DNA from: CAUZWH01 sp965247665
GTDB taxonomy: Bacteria; Pseudomonadota; Alphaproteobacteria; SHVV01
Reading direction: 5' to 3'
NCBI GenBank assembly: GCA_965247665.1
Contig: CBDFHH010000005.1
Coordinates: 1,550,001-1,614,000 of the forward strand
DNA: 64,000 nucleotides
Under the pieces are notes generated by a model, which saw only the letters and a program-made list of their open reading frames with translations, did not search any database and had not been told where the DNA came from. The position numbers and the translations under genes are program-made. Position 1 is the first letter of the stretch. Every line of letters begins with the position of its first letter. This document shows positions 36,279 to 45,703 of the stretch, piece by piece.

Positions 36279-36495
36279 CGCGCGCTCGATACGACGTAAG
36301 AGTTTGTAACAAAGGTTGACTTGAGCGGCTAAGGACGACCATCTACAACCGGTCGTGATAGCTAAATGACCGGAATCACGAAGCTTTTCGATGATTCTCG
36401 GCTTGGCAGGGGGGGATCTCGCTTGGCGATGGGATCGATGGTCGCGACACGTTCGGTGCGTGGGCACGCCCGTTGGACGGCGAGAGCGAAATAGT

Positions 36496-37422
36496 TTGTT
36501 GTCGCGTTCCAAACAACGGACCATTGCCGACGGTATCGTATTTCGAGCTGTCGGCGTTCACACCGGCGATCTGGTCGAGATGCGGGTACGCCCCGCGGAT
36601 ACGGGTACCGGCATTGTGTTCCGCCGCACCGATCTCAGCAGCGAACTGAGGTCAGTAACCGATATATCCGCGCGCATCGAAAATGTTTGCGACGCCCAAC
36701 TTGCAACGTCGATCACCAATGCGGCGCGCACCCGTGTTTCAACCATCGAGCACCTCATGGCGGCGTTTCACGGGCTCGGTATCGACAATGCTCTCGTCGA
36801 GATCGACGCTACCGAGGTGCCGATTATGGACGGCAGCGCCGCGCCGTTCACCGACGGGATTCTGAAAGCCGGTATCGTCGAGCAGGCGGCACCCGCGCGC
36901 GCGATACGTCTTTGTCGCACCGTCGAGGTCGGTAACGGTGATCGTTTTGCCCGCTTGGAACCGGCGGAGCAGTTTTCGATCGATTGCGAAATCGAATACG
37001 ATGCACCGATTGTTGCGCGGCAGCGGTTCGTATTCACGCCGCGTGACTGTGCTTTCATCGACGAGATTGGTCCCGCGCGCACGTTCGGTTTTGTGGATGA
37101 TGTCGAGCAGCTCTACAGCAGGGGATTGGCCCGCGGCGCCTCGCTCGATAATACGGTCGTGGTCAGCGGCGATCGGGTGCTGAACCAGGATGGTTTGCGC
37201 TATGCCGATGAATTCGTGCGCCACAAGGTGCTCGATTGCATGGGTGACATCTACCTTCTGGGTGCGCCGGTGCAGGGACGCATGACGACACGTTTTGCCG
37301 GCCACGCGTTGAACCACGAGTTGATACGTACCCTTGCGGCCGACGAAAGCGCCTGGGAATACGTTGCCGTCGACACCGATATCGACGACGATGCCGTTGC
37401 TGCGCTGGCGGCGGCCGGGTAA
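36496..37422 (+). CDS. lpxC: UDP-3-O-acyl-N-acetylglucosamine deacetylase LpxC
   Basis: Zinc deacetylase for the committed step of lipid A synthesis. The proposed TTG start at 36496 (after GAGAG) gives 308 residues and the usual short lead before IVFRAVGVHTGD; GTG 36460 is an alternative, and no ATG fits the family. Motifs: IVFRRTDL, the zinc site TIEHLMAAFHGLGIDN, MDGSAAPF, PARTFGFVDDVE, and the second zinc region KVLDCMGDIYLLGAPVQG followed by GHALNHELI with the catalytic histidine. It follows ftsZ by about 220 bases, the usual alphaproteobacterial order. The gap has an AT-richer start and a TTGACT element near 36316 without a good -10. Confidence 0.93.
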   Translation: MLSRSKQRTIADGIVFRAVGVHTGDLVEMRVRPADTGTGIVFRRTDLSSELRSVTDISARIENVCDAQLATSITNAARTRVSTIEHLMAAFHGLGIDNALVEIDATEVPIMDGSAAPFTDGILKAGIVEQAAPARAIRLCRTVEVGNGDRFARLEPAEQFSIDCEIEYDAPIVARQRFVFTPRDCAFIDEIGPARTFGFVDDVEQLYSRGLARGASLDNTVVVSGDRVLNQDGLRYADEFVRHKVLDCMGDIYLLGAPVQGRMTTRFAGHALNHELIRTLAADESAWEYVAVDTDIDDDAVAALAAAG

Positions 37423-37437
37423 CTAACCTCTCGGTTA

Positions 37438-37484
37438 TCGTGGTCTATCACCGCCCCGCTTGGTGGCGGTGCGGCGAACCACGA
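37438..37484 (+). terminator. nested stem-loop after lpxC
   Basis: An outer stem TCGTGGT (37438-37444) / ACCACGA (37478-37484) encloses an inner hairpin CACCGCC (37449-37455) / GGCGGTG (37465-37471). It begins 16 bases after the lpxC stop. No U-tract follows, so it may be a Rho-assisted end, an mRNA-stabilising structure or a control element for bamD. Confidence 0.45.
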
Positions 37485-37601
37485 GCGCGCCAAGAGTGCT
37501 TGCAATAGGCTTCTACGAGGCCTTGCATTAATATGCGGCACCCGTGGGTTGGCGCAAGTAAAGGCCGCGATATTACCAGCGACACCAGGCGACCTGATTC
37601 G

Positions 37602-38414
37602 ATGCTACCGGCACCTCTTCGCGGTTTCCTCGTTGCTATCGCCGTGGTTGTTCTCGCCGGTTGTAGCGGCGCGCCCGAATCCGAATACGTCGAACGGCCG
37701 GTCCATGAGCTCTACAACGAGGCGATGGACCAGCTGCGTGATGGCGACTTCCTGGGTGCGACGACGAATTTCGACGAAGTCGAACGCCAGCACCCTTACT
37801 CCGCGTGGGCGATCAAAGCAAAATTGATGTCGGCGTTCACCTACTACTCGGCCAATCTTTACGACGAAGCGATCCTTGCCGCGCAGCGATATGTCGAACT
37901 TCATCCGGGAAATCCGGACGTCTCTTACGCCTACTACCTGATCGCCATTAGCTACTACGAGCAGATCACCGACCTAGGGCGCGACCAGCAATCCACGCGA
38001 CGGGCGCTGGAGAGTCTCGAGGAGCTCGTACGCCGCTTCCCGGCGAGCGAGTACGCACGTGATGCGCGCTTCAAGATCGATCTCACGCAAGACCATCTCG
38101 CCGGCAAAGAAATGCAGGTCGGCCGGTACTATTTAAGGCGCGGGAAATACGTCGCCGCCATCAACCGATTCCGAACCGTGGTGGAGAACTACCAGACCAC
38201 ATCCCACGTGCCTGAGGCGCTCCATCGCCTGACCGAATCCTACCTGTCGCTCGGGGTCGAGAACGAAGCCCAGACGGCTGCGGCGGTGCTGGGCCACAAC
38301 TTCCCGCGCAGCGATTGGTACGCCGACTCCTACCGCTTATTGCGAGGGCGCCACCTCGAGCCATCCGAGGACCAACGGTCCTGGATAAGCCGGGTTTGGG
38401 AAAGCGTATTCTAA
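37602..38414 (+). CDS. bamD: outer-membrane assembly lipoprotein BamD
   Basis: 270-residue lipoprotein of the BAM complex that inserts beta-barrels in the outer membrane. The ATG at 37602 gives a lipoprotein signal FLVAIAVVVLAGCSG with lipobox LAGC (Cys near residue 21). Five TPR-like repeats follow, starting HELYNEAMDQLRDGDFLGAT and containing NPDVSYAYYLIAISYYEQI and EMQVGRYYLRRGKYVAAI. Between lpxC and recN as in other alphaproteobacteria. About 180 bases upstream hold the nested stem-loop and an AT-rich stretch near 37526. Confidence 0.95.
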   Translation: MLPAPLRGFLVAIAVVVLAGCSGAPESEYVERPVHELYNEAMDQLRDGDFLGATTNFDEVERQHPYSAWAIKAKLMSAFTYYSANLYDEAILAAQRYVELHPGNPDVSYAYYLIAISYYEQITDLGRDQQSTRRALESLEELVRRFPASEYARDARFKIDLTQDHLAGKEMQVGRYYLRRGKYVAAINRFRTVVENYQTTSHVPEALHRLTESYLSLGVENEAQTAAAVLGHNFPRSDWYADSYRLLRGRHLEPSEDQRSWISRVWESVF

Positions 38415-38427
38415 GACTGCCCCGTTA

Positions 38428-40125
38428 ATGCTGGCCGGTCTCAACATCCGCAACGTCGTTCTCGTTGATCGGCTCGAGCTCTCGTTCGAAAGCGGCCTCA
38501 ATGTACTCACCGGCGAAACCGGTGCGGGCAAGTCGATATTGCTCGACGCGCTCGGTCTGGCTCTCGGCGCCCGAGCCGAGAAAAATCTGCTTCGCCCGGG
38601 CACCGACCAAGCGAGCGTGACTGCCTTCTTCGCGATTGGGCCGCATCATCCGGCGCGACATTTTCTGGCCGACCGCGATATCAATGTCGAGGGAGACATG
38701 GTGATCGTGCGCCGCGTGATGGCGACGACCGGCGCCAGTCGTGCATATGTCAACGATCAGCCGGTGAGCGTGGCCTTGGTCAGGGAGGTCGGCCGTCTGC
38801 TGGTCGAGGTGCAGGGCCAAAACGACCAGCAGATCCTGGTCGAGACAGCCAGCCACCGCGGTCTGTTGGACAACTTCATCGGACATGACGAACGGTTGGC
38901 GACCCTCGCCGAATCCTACGCCCGCTATCGCGATGCCATGCAAGCGCGTGACGCTTTTCGCGAGTCGCATCAACGCGCGCTCGCCGAACAGGATTATCTA
39001 CGCCACGTCGTTGACGAGCTCGCGATGCTGGCACCGGCACCCGGCGAGGAAGCGGAGCTCGCCGCCAGCCGGGCGGTGTTGTTGAACGGCGAGAAGGTTG
39101 CCTCCGCTCTCGCTAACGCCAGCGCAAGCCTGATCGGAGACGATGGCGCCGAGATGGCGCTGCACTCGGGACAACGTGCCCTGGCACAAATCCCCGAAGA
39201 ACTTCGATCCAGTTTCGAGGCATTGTTTCAAGCGCTCGACCGCGCGGTCATAGAAACGGCGGAAGCGGTCGCCGAGCTCGATCGGCAACGAGCCGCGCTA
39301 GACCTCGATCCCAGCAGGCTGGGTGAGGTCGAGGACCGCCTGTTCAAGCTGCGCGATCTCGCTCGCAAGCACGGCGTGAAGGTGGATGAGCTCGCACCGC
39401 TTCATCAGCGGCTGGCGGCAAAACTCGCCGACATCGAGCGCGGTGATGATCGCGGGCGGGTTCTCGAAGGCGAGGTCGAGGAGTCACGCGGAGATTATCT
39501 CGCCCATGCGCAGAGCGTGAGCCAAGCTCGCTGCGCGGCCGCGACGCAATTCGCCCAAGCCGTCACCGCCGAGCTGATGCCGCTCAAACTGGACAAGGCG
39601 ATGTTCCGAACCGACGTGCTCGAAGTCGGCGAGGACGAATGGTCTGCAGCTGGCATCGATCGGGTAACGCTCCGGGTGTCAACCATACCCGGCGCGGAAC
39701 CCGGCCCCCTGGGACGGGTCGCGTCGGGTGGCGAGTTGTCGCGGCTCCTGCTCGCGATCAAGGTCGTGCTCGCCGGTATCGACGGACCCTCGACATTGGT
39801 GTTCGACGAGGTGGATCGTGGCCTCGGTGGTGCGACGGCGGACGCCGTTGGTGCCAGATTGGGGCGATTGGCCGAGCAGACGCAGATCCTGGTCGTTACC
39901 CACTCGCCTCAGGTCGCGGCGCGAGCGGCCCACCACTGGAGGGTTCTGAAGGTTGGTGAGGGCCCGCGGTCCAACCAAGTAACGACAACGGTGGAACATC
40001 TCGACGGCGCTGCACGGCGCGAGGAGATCGCGCGAATGCTGGCCGGCGCCGAAGTGACGAACGAAGCACGAGCGGCGGCCGAAAGCCTCATTAGCGGCCA
40101 GCGCGACAACGTCGCCGCGCAATGA
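38428..40125 (+). CDS. recN: DNA repair protein RecN
   Basis: 565-residue SMC-like ATPase for double-strand break repair. Begins 13 bases after bamD. Walker A GETGAGKSILLDALG (about 30-44), a Q-loop region VQGQNDQQILVE, two coiled-coil arms with a short central turn (about 150-370), the ABC signature RVASGGELSRLLLAIK and Walker B in LVFDEVDRGLGGATAD. The signature aspartate/glutamate pair is normal (DEVD). C-terminal LVVTHSPQVAARA. Four-base overlap with ligA. Confidence 0.96.
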   Translation: MLAGLNIRNVVLVDRLELSFESGLNVLTGETGAGKSILLDALGLALGARAEKNLLRPGTDQASVTAFFAIGPHHPARHFLADRDINVEGDMVIVRRVMATTGASRAYVNDQPVSVALVREVGRLLVEVQGQNDQQILVETASHRGLLDNFIGHDERLATLAESYARYRDAMQARDAFRESHQRALAEQDYLRHVVDELAMLAPAPGEEAELAASRAVLLNGEKVASALANASASLIGDDGAEMALHSGQRALAQIPEELRSSFEALFQALDRAVIETAEAVAELDRQRAALDLDPSRLGEVEDRLFKLRDLARKHGVKVDELAPLHQRLAAKLADIERGDDRGRVLEGEVEESRGDYLAHAQSVSQARCAAATQFAQAVTAELMPLKLDKAMFRTDVLEVGEDEWSAAGIDRVTLRVSTIPGAEPGPLGRVASGGELSRLLLAIKVVLAGIDGPSTLVFDEVDRGLGGATADAVGARLGRLAEQTQILVVTHSPQVAARAAHHWRVLKVGEGPRSNQVTTTVEHLDGAARREEIARMLAGAEVTNEARAAAESLISGQRDNVAAQ

Positions 40126-42233
40126 ACGACCGTCACGACGTCGCGCCACACGGTGACATTGCGATCGCGGATCTGACCGGCGAGCAGGCCGAAGTGGAAC
40201 TCGCCTGGCTGGCGAAGGAGATTGCCTGCCACGACACGCTCTACCATACGGAGGACAACCCCGAAATCAGCGACGCCGACTACGACGCGTTGCGCCGGCG
40301 TAACTCGGCGATCGAGCAGCGGTTCCCGGAGCTCAAGCGCTCGGACAGTCCGACGCTGCGTGTCGGCGCGATGCCGGCGGCCAGCTTCACCAAGGTTACC
40401 CATGCGCGACCGATGTTATCGCTCGACAATGCCTTCAATGACGAGGACGTGCGGGAGTTTGTCGATCGCGTGCGGCGCTTCCTCGGCCTCGATAGCGCAA
40501 AGCCGGTCGCTCTGGTCGCCGAACCCAAGATTGACGGCCTGTCGGCCTCGCTGCGCTATCAGAACGGCCGCTTTAAGCTCGGCGCGACCCGCGGCGATAG
40601 AACCGTCGGCGAAGACATCACCGCAAATCTCCATACGCTCGACGACGTCCCCGCTGAGTTGGCCGGCGAGAACCTACCTGCCATCCTCGAGGTTCGTGGC
40701 GAGGTGTATATGCGCCACGACGACTTCGCACAGCTCAACGAGGCACAGATCGCCGCCGGCAAACCGCCGTTTGCGAACCCGCGCAACTCGGCCGCCGGAT
40801 CACTGCGCCAGCTCGATCCCGGGATAACCGCGACGCGCAAACTGCATTTCTTCGCTTACAGCCTCGGCGAAGTATCCGAGGTCCGCGCGTCGAGCCACTG
40901 GGACCTGCTGCAGGATCTGGCCAAGTGGGGGTTCGTCGTCAATCCGCTGGCGCGGCGATGTGACACGGTGGAAGCGGCGCTGGCGCTTCACGACGAGATC
41001 GAAGCGGGTCGTGCCGAGCTCGGCTACGACGTCGACGGAATCGTCTACAAGGTCGACCGGTTGGATTGGCAGGAACGGCTCGGAACCGTAAGCCGGGCGC
41101 CGCGCTGGGCGATCGCGCATAAATTCCCGGCGCAAAAGGCGCGGACAATCATCGAATCCATCGGTATTCAAGTCGGTCGCACCGGTTCTCTAACCCCCGT
41201 CGCCAACCTCACACCGGTGACCGTGGCCGGCGTCGTGGTGGCACGGGCGACGTTGCACAACGAGGACGAGATCGCTCGCAAGGATATCCGCGAGGGCGAT
41301 ACGGTGATCATCCAGCGTGCCGGCGACGTCATTCCGCAGATCCTGGGCGTGGTCGAGGAGCGGCGGAGAAAGGGCGCCAAGCCGTTCGCCTTTCCCGATA
41401 CCTGCCCGGAGTGCGGGAGCCACGCGGTGCGCGAGGAGGGCGAAGTGGTGCGGCGCTGCACGGGCGGTTTGATCTGCCCGGCCCAGGCGGTCGAGCGGTT
41501 GCGTCATTTCGTTTCGCGCGATGCGTTAGACATTGAAGGACTGGGCGAAAAACAGATCCTGGCATTCTGGCAATGCGGTATCGTCAAACAACCCGGCGAC
41601 ATCTTTACCCTCGCGGCGCGCAACGAGGCGCTCGATCCGCCGTTGGAGGCGTGGGAGGGTTGGGGGGCGATTTCGGTTGGCAATCTCTTCACCGCCATCG
41701 ACCAGAGACGGACAATCACGCTCGACCGCTTTATCTACGCCCTCGGTATCCGGCATGTGGGTCAGATCAACGCACGGTTGCTGGCGCGCAACTACGGTTC
41801 CCTCGATACGCTGTTGAGCGCCCTTTCCGAGGTGCGGGATCACGACAGTTCCGCCTATCACGACCTGCTCAACCTCGACGGCATTGGTCCAAAGGTGGCC
41901 GAGGCCATCGTCGAATTCTTCTCGGAGCCGCACAATACGGAGGTGGTCGATCGGCTGCGTGAACAAGTAACGGCGGAAGACTTCGTTCAGGCGCAACCCG
42001 ATGCGCCGGTGGACGGGAAAACGGTCGTCTTCACGGGGACGTTGGAAAAGATGACGCGGGCCGAGGCCAAGGCCCGGGCCGAGGCCCTTGGCGCGAAAGT
42101 CGCAGGCTCCGTTTCAGCCAAGACCGACTATGTCGTCGCCGGGCCCGGCGCCGGATCAAAGCTCAAGAAAGCACGGCAGTTGGACCTCACCATCCTCGAC
42201 GAGGATAGCTGGCTCGAGTTGATCGGCGGGTAG
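40122..42233 (+). CDS. ligA: NAD-dependent DNA ligase LigA
   Basis: 703 residues. Domain order: Ia (AELAWLAKEIACHDTLYHTEDNPEISDADYD), nucleotidyltransferase with the adenylated lysine K136 in EPKIDGLSASLRY, OB fold (GRTGSLTPVANLTPV), Cys4 zinc finger (CPECGSHAV...CTGGLICPAQ), helix-hairpin-helix repeats (ALGIRHVGQINARLLA, LDGIGPKVAEAIV) and a C-terminal BRCT domain (GKTVVFTGTLEKMTRAEAK). Seals nicks in replication and repair. ATG overlaps recN by four bases; end of the co-directional block that starts at mraZ. Confidence 0.97.
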   Translation: MNDRHDVAPHGDIAIADLTGEQAEVELAWLAKEIACHDTLYHTEDNPEISDADYDALRRRNSAIEQRFPELKRSDSPTLRVGAMPAASFTKVTHARPMLSLDNAFNDEDVREFVDRVRRFLGLDSAKPVALVAEPKIDGLSASLRYQNGRFKLGATRGDRTVGEDITANLHTLDDVPAELAGENLPAILEVRGEVYMRHDDFAQLNEAQIAAGKPPFANPRNSAAGSLRQLDPGITATRKLHFFAYSLGEVSEVRASSHWDLLQDLAKWGFVVNPLARRCDTVEAALALHDEIEAGRAELGYDVDGIVYKVDRLDWQERLGTVSRAPRWAIAHKFPAQKARTIIESIGIQVGRTGSLTPVANLTPVTVAGVVVARATLHNEDEIARKDIREGDTVIIQRAGDVIPQILGVVEERRRKGAKPFAFPDTCPECGSHAVREEGEVVRRCTGGLICPAQAVERLRHFVSRDALDIEGLGEKQILAFWQCGIVKQPGDIFTLAARNEALDPPLEAWEGWGAISVGNLFTAIDQRRTITLDRFIYALGIRHVGQINARLLARNYGSLDTLLSALSEVRDHDSSAYHDLLNLDGIGPKVAEAIVEFFSEPHNTEVVDRLREQVTAEDFVQAQPDAPVDGKTVVFTGTLEKMTRAEAKARAEALGAKVAGSVSAKTDYVVAGPGAGSKLKKARQLDLTILDEDSWLELIGG

Positions 42234-42260
42234 GGCGGAACCACTCCGGCGCGTAAGCCG

Positions 42261-42852
42261 CTAGGGCCCGCGGTGCGCGGCGTTGATCGCCCACCAGACA
42301 CGTTCCGGGGTTGCCGGCATGTCGATATGGTGAACGCCATACTCGGCGAAGGCATCGATCATCGCGTTGATGGGTGCGGGCGGCGCACCCACGCATCCCG
42401 ACCCGGCCACCGCCCAAGATGTCGGCAACGACGGGTAGCGGTTGACAATCGATTGCGACCTTCTCGGCGGCGTCGCGCATCTGGTCCTCGGTCGCAGCGA
42501 CGATAAGCGCCAGCGATTCTCCGGCATAGCGCACGCGTTGGCGCGCCAATGGAGGTGCCGGCGCAAACACGGCGGTGGTGCGGCCCTCGCAACTCTCCAT
42601 CGGCAGTAGAGATGGGAGGTCACCCAGCCCGTCGGCATCGATGTCTCTTGGGGTGAAGACTCCCGGAGCGCCTGTCGACCGCTCCGCGCGAGGTTTCGAT
42701 TTGGATGATCGCGGCGTGGGCGCGCGGTGATATCAATACGAACGCACGAACCGTGCCTGCAACACTCGGATCGTCGGAAAAGCGGCGACTCCTGCGCGGC
42801 GTCCGATCATCCTCGCAGCGAGGGACGGGCTCCCCCTTTGAAGCTCGCCATC
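42261..42852 (-). pseudogene. remnant of a CO dehydrogenase/xanthine dehydrogenase large subunit (CoxL-like)
   Basis: Three out-of-frame pieces, in order on the minus strand, match a CoxL-type molybdopterin subunit. First GEPVPRCEDDRT and RRFSDDPSVAGTVRAFVLIS with PRAHAAIIQIETS (N-terminus; family GxPVxRxEDxRLLxGxGRY, RSPHAHA). Then RVRYAGESLALIVAATEDQM and AIDCQPLPVVADI (second block). Then directly INAMIDAFAEYGVHHIDMPA and TPERVWWAI, the extreme C-terminus of the family. Several hundred central residues, including the whole molybdenum cofactor domain, are gone, and at least two frame changes are needed. Not functional. Confidence 0.85.
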
Positions 42853-42867
42853 GCTCTATCGCTTGCG

Positions 42868-43458
42868 CTACTGCCAAACGATCGCGATCGCGGTAACCAA
42901 AAGCAATACGCACATCACCAGATTGAAGACTCGCCGTGATCGCGGTTCGACCAAGAAACGCTTGACGGCAGTACCGAACAAGGCCCAGACGGCGATGCAG
43001 GGGGAGTGCACGAGCACCAGAATTGCGGCCAGGTACAGTCCGCCCAACTCCGGTACCACGCCGGCCGGAAGGAACAGCGTCGACAGCGTCGACGTCATGA
43101 TCCATGCCTTGGGATTGACGAATTGGAATCCGATCGCTTCGTAGGAACGTAGGGGGCGCGCACGTTCGCTGGCATCGGCAACGTGCGCTCCGGCGATTTT
43201 CCATGACAGCCACAGGAGGTAGGCGACGCCGAGGAATTTGAGGATATTGCGGACGGTCGGGACCTCGGTGAACAAGATGCCCAGTCCAAGGGCGGTCAGG
43301 TAGGTCTGAATTGACAGGCCGACGACGATGCCGGCCATATGCGGAACCGTGCGCGCGAAACCGAAATTCACGCCCGATGCGGTCAGCATTAGGTTGTTGG
43401 GCCCTGGGGTAATCGACATCACCAACAGGTAGCCGAGGATCGGCGCGAGATCGGCCAT
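42868..43458 (-). CDS. LysE/RhtB-family exporter
   Basis: 196-residue inner-membrane translocator with about six helices. N-terminal LLVMSITPGPNNLMLTASG carries the TPGPN family motif; FLGVAYLLWLSWKIAG and AIGFQFVNPKAWIM are the other conserved parts. Members export amino acids or related metabolites; substrate unknown. It starts 26 bases after the stop of the aminopeptidase P gene on the same strand, so release of peptide-derived amino acids is a plausible but unproven link. The CoxL remnant follows. Confidence 0.9.
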   Translation of the reverse strand: MADLAPILGYLLVMSITPGPNNLMLTASGVNFGFARTVPHMAGIVVGLSIQTYLTALGLGILFTEVPTVRNILKFLGVAYLLWLSWKIAGAHVADASERARPLRSYEAIGFQFVNPKAWIMTSTLSTLFLPAGVVPELGGLYLAAILVLVHSPCIAVWALFGTAVKRFLVEPRSRRVFNLVMCVLLLVTAIAIVWQ

Positions 43459-43484
43459 GATGGGCGCGCGACCGGCAGCCTCGC

Positions 43485-45515
43485 CTAGGCCGTGGTCAAC
43501 GGTACCGTAACCTCATCGAGCCAGATCCGGGTGGTGGAATCGACCCTCTCGGAAAGCGTGGCGCGAACGCGCGCATGGTAGCGGTCGATCCAGCCGATCT
43601 CGTCGGCGGTCAACAAACCGATGTCGATCAAAGCGCGGTCGATGGGCGCCAGGGTCAGGGTCTCGAATTGATTGAACGGTCGGCCGTCGTCAGCCCCATC
43701 GCAGCCCACCACAGCGACCAGATTCTCGATGCGAATCCCATAGGCGTCGGCTTTGTAGTAGCCCGGCTCATTGGACACGATCATTCCGGGCTGCAGCGGG
43801 ACCTTATTGGGCAGTTTTGAGATTCGTTGCGGCCCCTCATGCACACCGAGATAACTCCCGACCCCGTGTCCGGTCCCGTGGTCGTAGTCGAGGCCGGCTT
43901 GCCACAGGAACTGGCGTGCCAGCGTGTCGATCTGCGATCCCGTGGTCCCGTCGGGAAACCGGCAGGTGGCGACCGCAATGTGACCTTTCAGCACACGCGT
44001 AAAGCGATCGCGCATTTCATGGGTCGGCTCGCCAATGGCGACCGTGCGGGTGACGTCGGTGGTACCGTCCAGATATTGCGCGCCGGAGTCGAGGAGGAAG
44101 AGTTGGCCGGCCGTCAGGCGACGGTTGGTGGCCGCTGTCGCGCGGTAATGCACAATCGCCCCGTTGGGCCCGGCCCCGGATATGGTGTTGAAGCTAAGGC
44201 TCTGGATCAACGCGTTCTCGGCACGAAACGCCGCGAGTTTGTCCGCCGCCGCGAGTTCATCAAGCTTCCCGTGCGGCGCCTCGCGCGCCAACCAGGCGAG
44301 AAATCGCGTTAGGGCCGCGCCGTCACGCTTGTGTGCCTCGCGGGTGCCGCTCAGCTCGGCCTGGTTCTTGATTGCCTTGGGTAGGGCGCACGGATCCGCC
44401 GCGTAACGGGGCTCGGCACCACCATTGCGCAGCCTTTGTGAGATCCACGATGCCGTCCTCGCAGGATCGATGCCGACCGCTTTTTTGTCCGCGGCGAGGC
44501 GGTCGAGCGCGTCCCCCAACGCCGAGCGATCATCGATGCGCACGTCCGGTCCGAGATGTTGAGCCAGGCCGTTCGACAACTTACGCCGATCGATCAGGAG
44601 ATCTACGCTGGCATCCGCGTGAAGAATCGCAAATGCGAGCGCCAACGGCGTACAGGAAACATCGGCGCCGCGGATGTTTAACAACCAGGCGATCGAATCG
44701 GGCGCCGTAAGAACGGCGGCGTCGATCTGCTCTTGGACCAGCGTCTGCGCCAGTCGGCGACGTTTGTCGGCGCTGGCTTCGCCGACAAAGCGCTGCGGGT
44801 GCGAAACGGTGGGCGAGATCGGTGCGGGCGGTTGTTCGGCCCAGACGGCGTCCACCGGGTTGGTTTCGACGGCAACCAATTCGGCACCGACCGCTTCACA
44901 GGCCGCAGTGAGTCGGTTCACCTCGTTCTCCGTATGGAGCCACGGGTCGTACCCAAGCCGTGTTCCGGCACCGAGATTCAGCGTCAGCCAGCGCTGCGGG
45001 GGCTCTTCAACGAGGTGATGGAAGGAATACAACGCGCCCGGAACCTGGTCGCGCACCTGCAGCGTGTAACGACCGTCGACAAACAATGCCGCGTCGGTCA
45101 TCAGGACGATTGCGGTCCCCGCCGATCCGGAGAAACCGGTGAGCCAGGCCAGGCGGAGCGCCCGCAGGGGCACGAACTCGGTATGGTTCTCGTCACTGAG
45201 CGGAACGACGAATCCGTCAAGACCGCGGTTTGCGAGTTCCGCACGCAACGCGGAGAGGCGCTCGCCCGGCGCCGGGCTCTCCAGCGCTTCCAGGTATCGT
45301 GAAGCGGTCGCCGCGACCTGCTCGTCGAGGGCGGCGACGAGCTCCGCGCCAGGCTCGTGGCCAAGCAGGGCCGCCCAACTGCACCGGCCGATGCCGGGGA
45401 GGCCGGCCGCGGGCGCCGCCGCGACGCCCGAGATAAGGCCGGCGAGGGTCTCGCCGTCGATACCCAATTCCTCCACCTTTGCGAGAAGCTGTTCGATTGT
45501 CGACGCGTCGGCCAT
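43485..45515 (-). CDS. Xaa-Pro aminopeptidase (M24B, aminopeptidase P family)
   Basis: 676 residues. The two creatinase-like N-terminal domains (RLSALRAELANRGLDGFVVP, EFVPLRALRLAWLTGFSGSAG; then ADKRRRLAQTLVQEQ) precede the M24 catalytic domain. Metal ligands are in LDSGAQYLDGTTDVTRT (two Asp), HGTGHGVGSYLGVHEGP (His), SNEPGYY (Glu) and GIRIENLV (Glu). It removes an N-terminal residue before proline. About 75 residues before the usual start (IEQLLAKVEELGIDGETLAG, then an Ala-rich stretch) are not part of the standard family; the ATG at 45515 is the first convincing start. Starts further upstream lack support. Confidence 0.92.
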   Translation of the reverse strand: MADASTIEQLLAKVEELGIDGETLAGLISGVAAAPAAGLPGIGRCSWAALLGHEPGAELVAALDEQVAATASRYLEALESPAPGERLSALRAELANRGLDGFVVPLSDENHTEFVPLRALRLAWLTGFSGSAGTAIVLMTDAALFVDGRYTLQVRDQVPGALYSFHHLVEEPPQRWLTLNLGAGTRLGYDPWLHTENEVNRLTAACEAVGAELVAVETNPVDAVWAEQPPAPISPTVSHPQRFVGEASADKRRRLAQTLVQEQIDAAVLTAPDSIAWLLNIRGADVSCTPLALAFAILHADASVDLLIDRRKLSNGLAQHLGPDVRIDDRSALGDALDRLAADKKAVGIDPARTASWISQRLRNGGAEPRYAADPCALPKAIKNQAELSGTREAHKRDGAALTRFLAWLAREAPHGKLDELAAADKLAAFRAENALIQSLSFNTISGAGPNGAIVHYRATAATNRRLTAGQLFLLDSGAQYLDGTTDVTRTVAIGEPTHEMRDRFTRVLKGHIAVATCRFPDGTTGSQIDTLARQFLWQAGLDYDHGTGHGVGSYLGVHEGPQRISKLPNKVPLQPGMIVSNEPGYYKADAYGIRIENLVAVVGCDGADDGRPFNQFETLTLAPIDRALIDIGLLTADEIGWIDRYHARVRATLSERVDSTTRIWLDEVTVPLTTA

Positions 45516-45631
45516 AGATCGGGTCCGTACTTGGATCGGCGGCCACCTTAGGCCGGGTGAATCGGGCGAGCAAATGCCCGCCTCCGGAGATGGGGTGTCG
45601 CCCGGCAATTCACCTATTCACAGCCGATATA

Positions 45632-45652
45632 GCTTGATTAAGCATATCAAGC
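45632..45652. promoter_or_regulatory. perfect inverted repeat in a divergent promoter region
   Basis: GCTTGAT (45632-45638) and ATCAAGC (45646-45652) form a perfect 7-bp inverted repeat with a 7-base spacer, between the divergent aminopeptidase gene and the DUF1127 gene. It lies in an AT-richer patch. Could be an operator for a dimeric repressor. Regulator unknown. Confidence 0.4.
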
Positions 45653-45703
45653 ATCTCATATCGACATCGCAAGCACGGATATTCCCACCCGAGACAACGG
45701 ATA

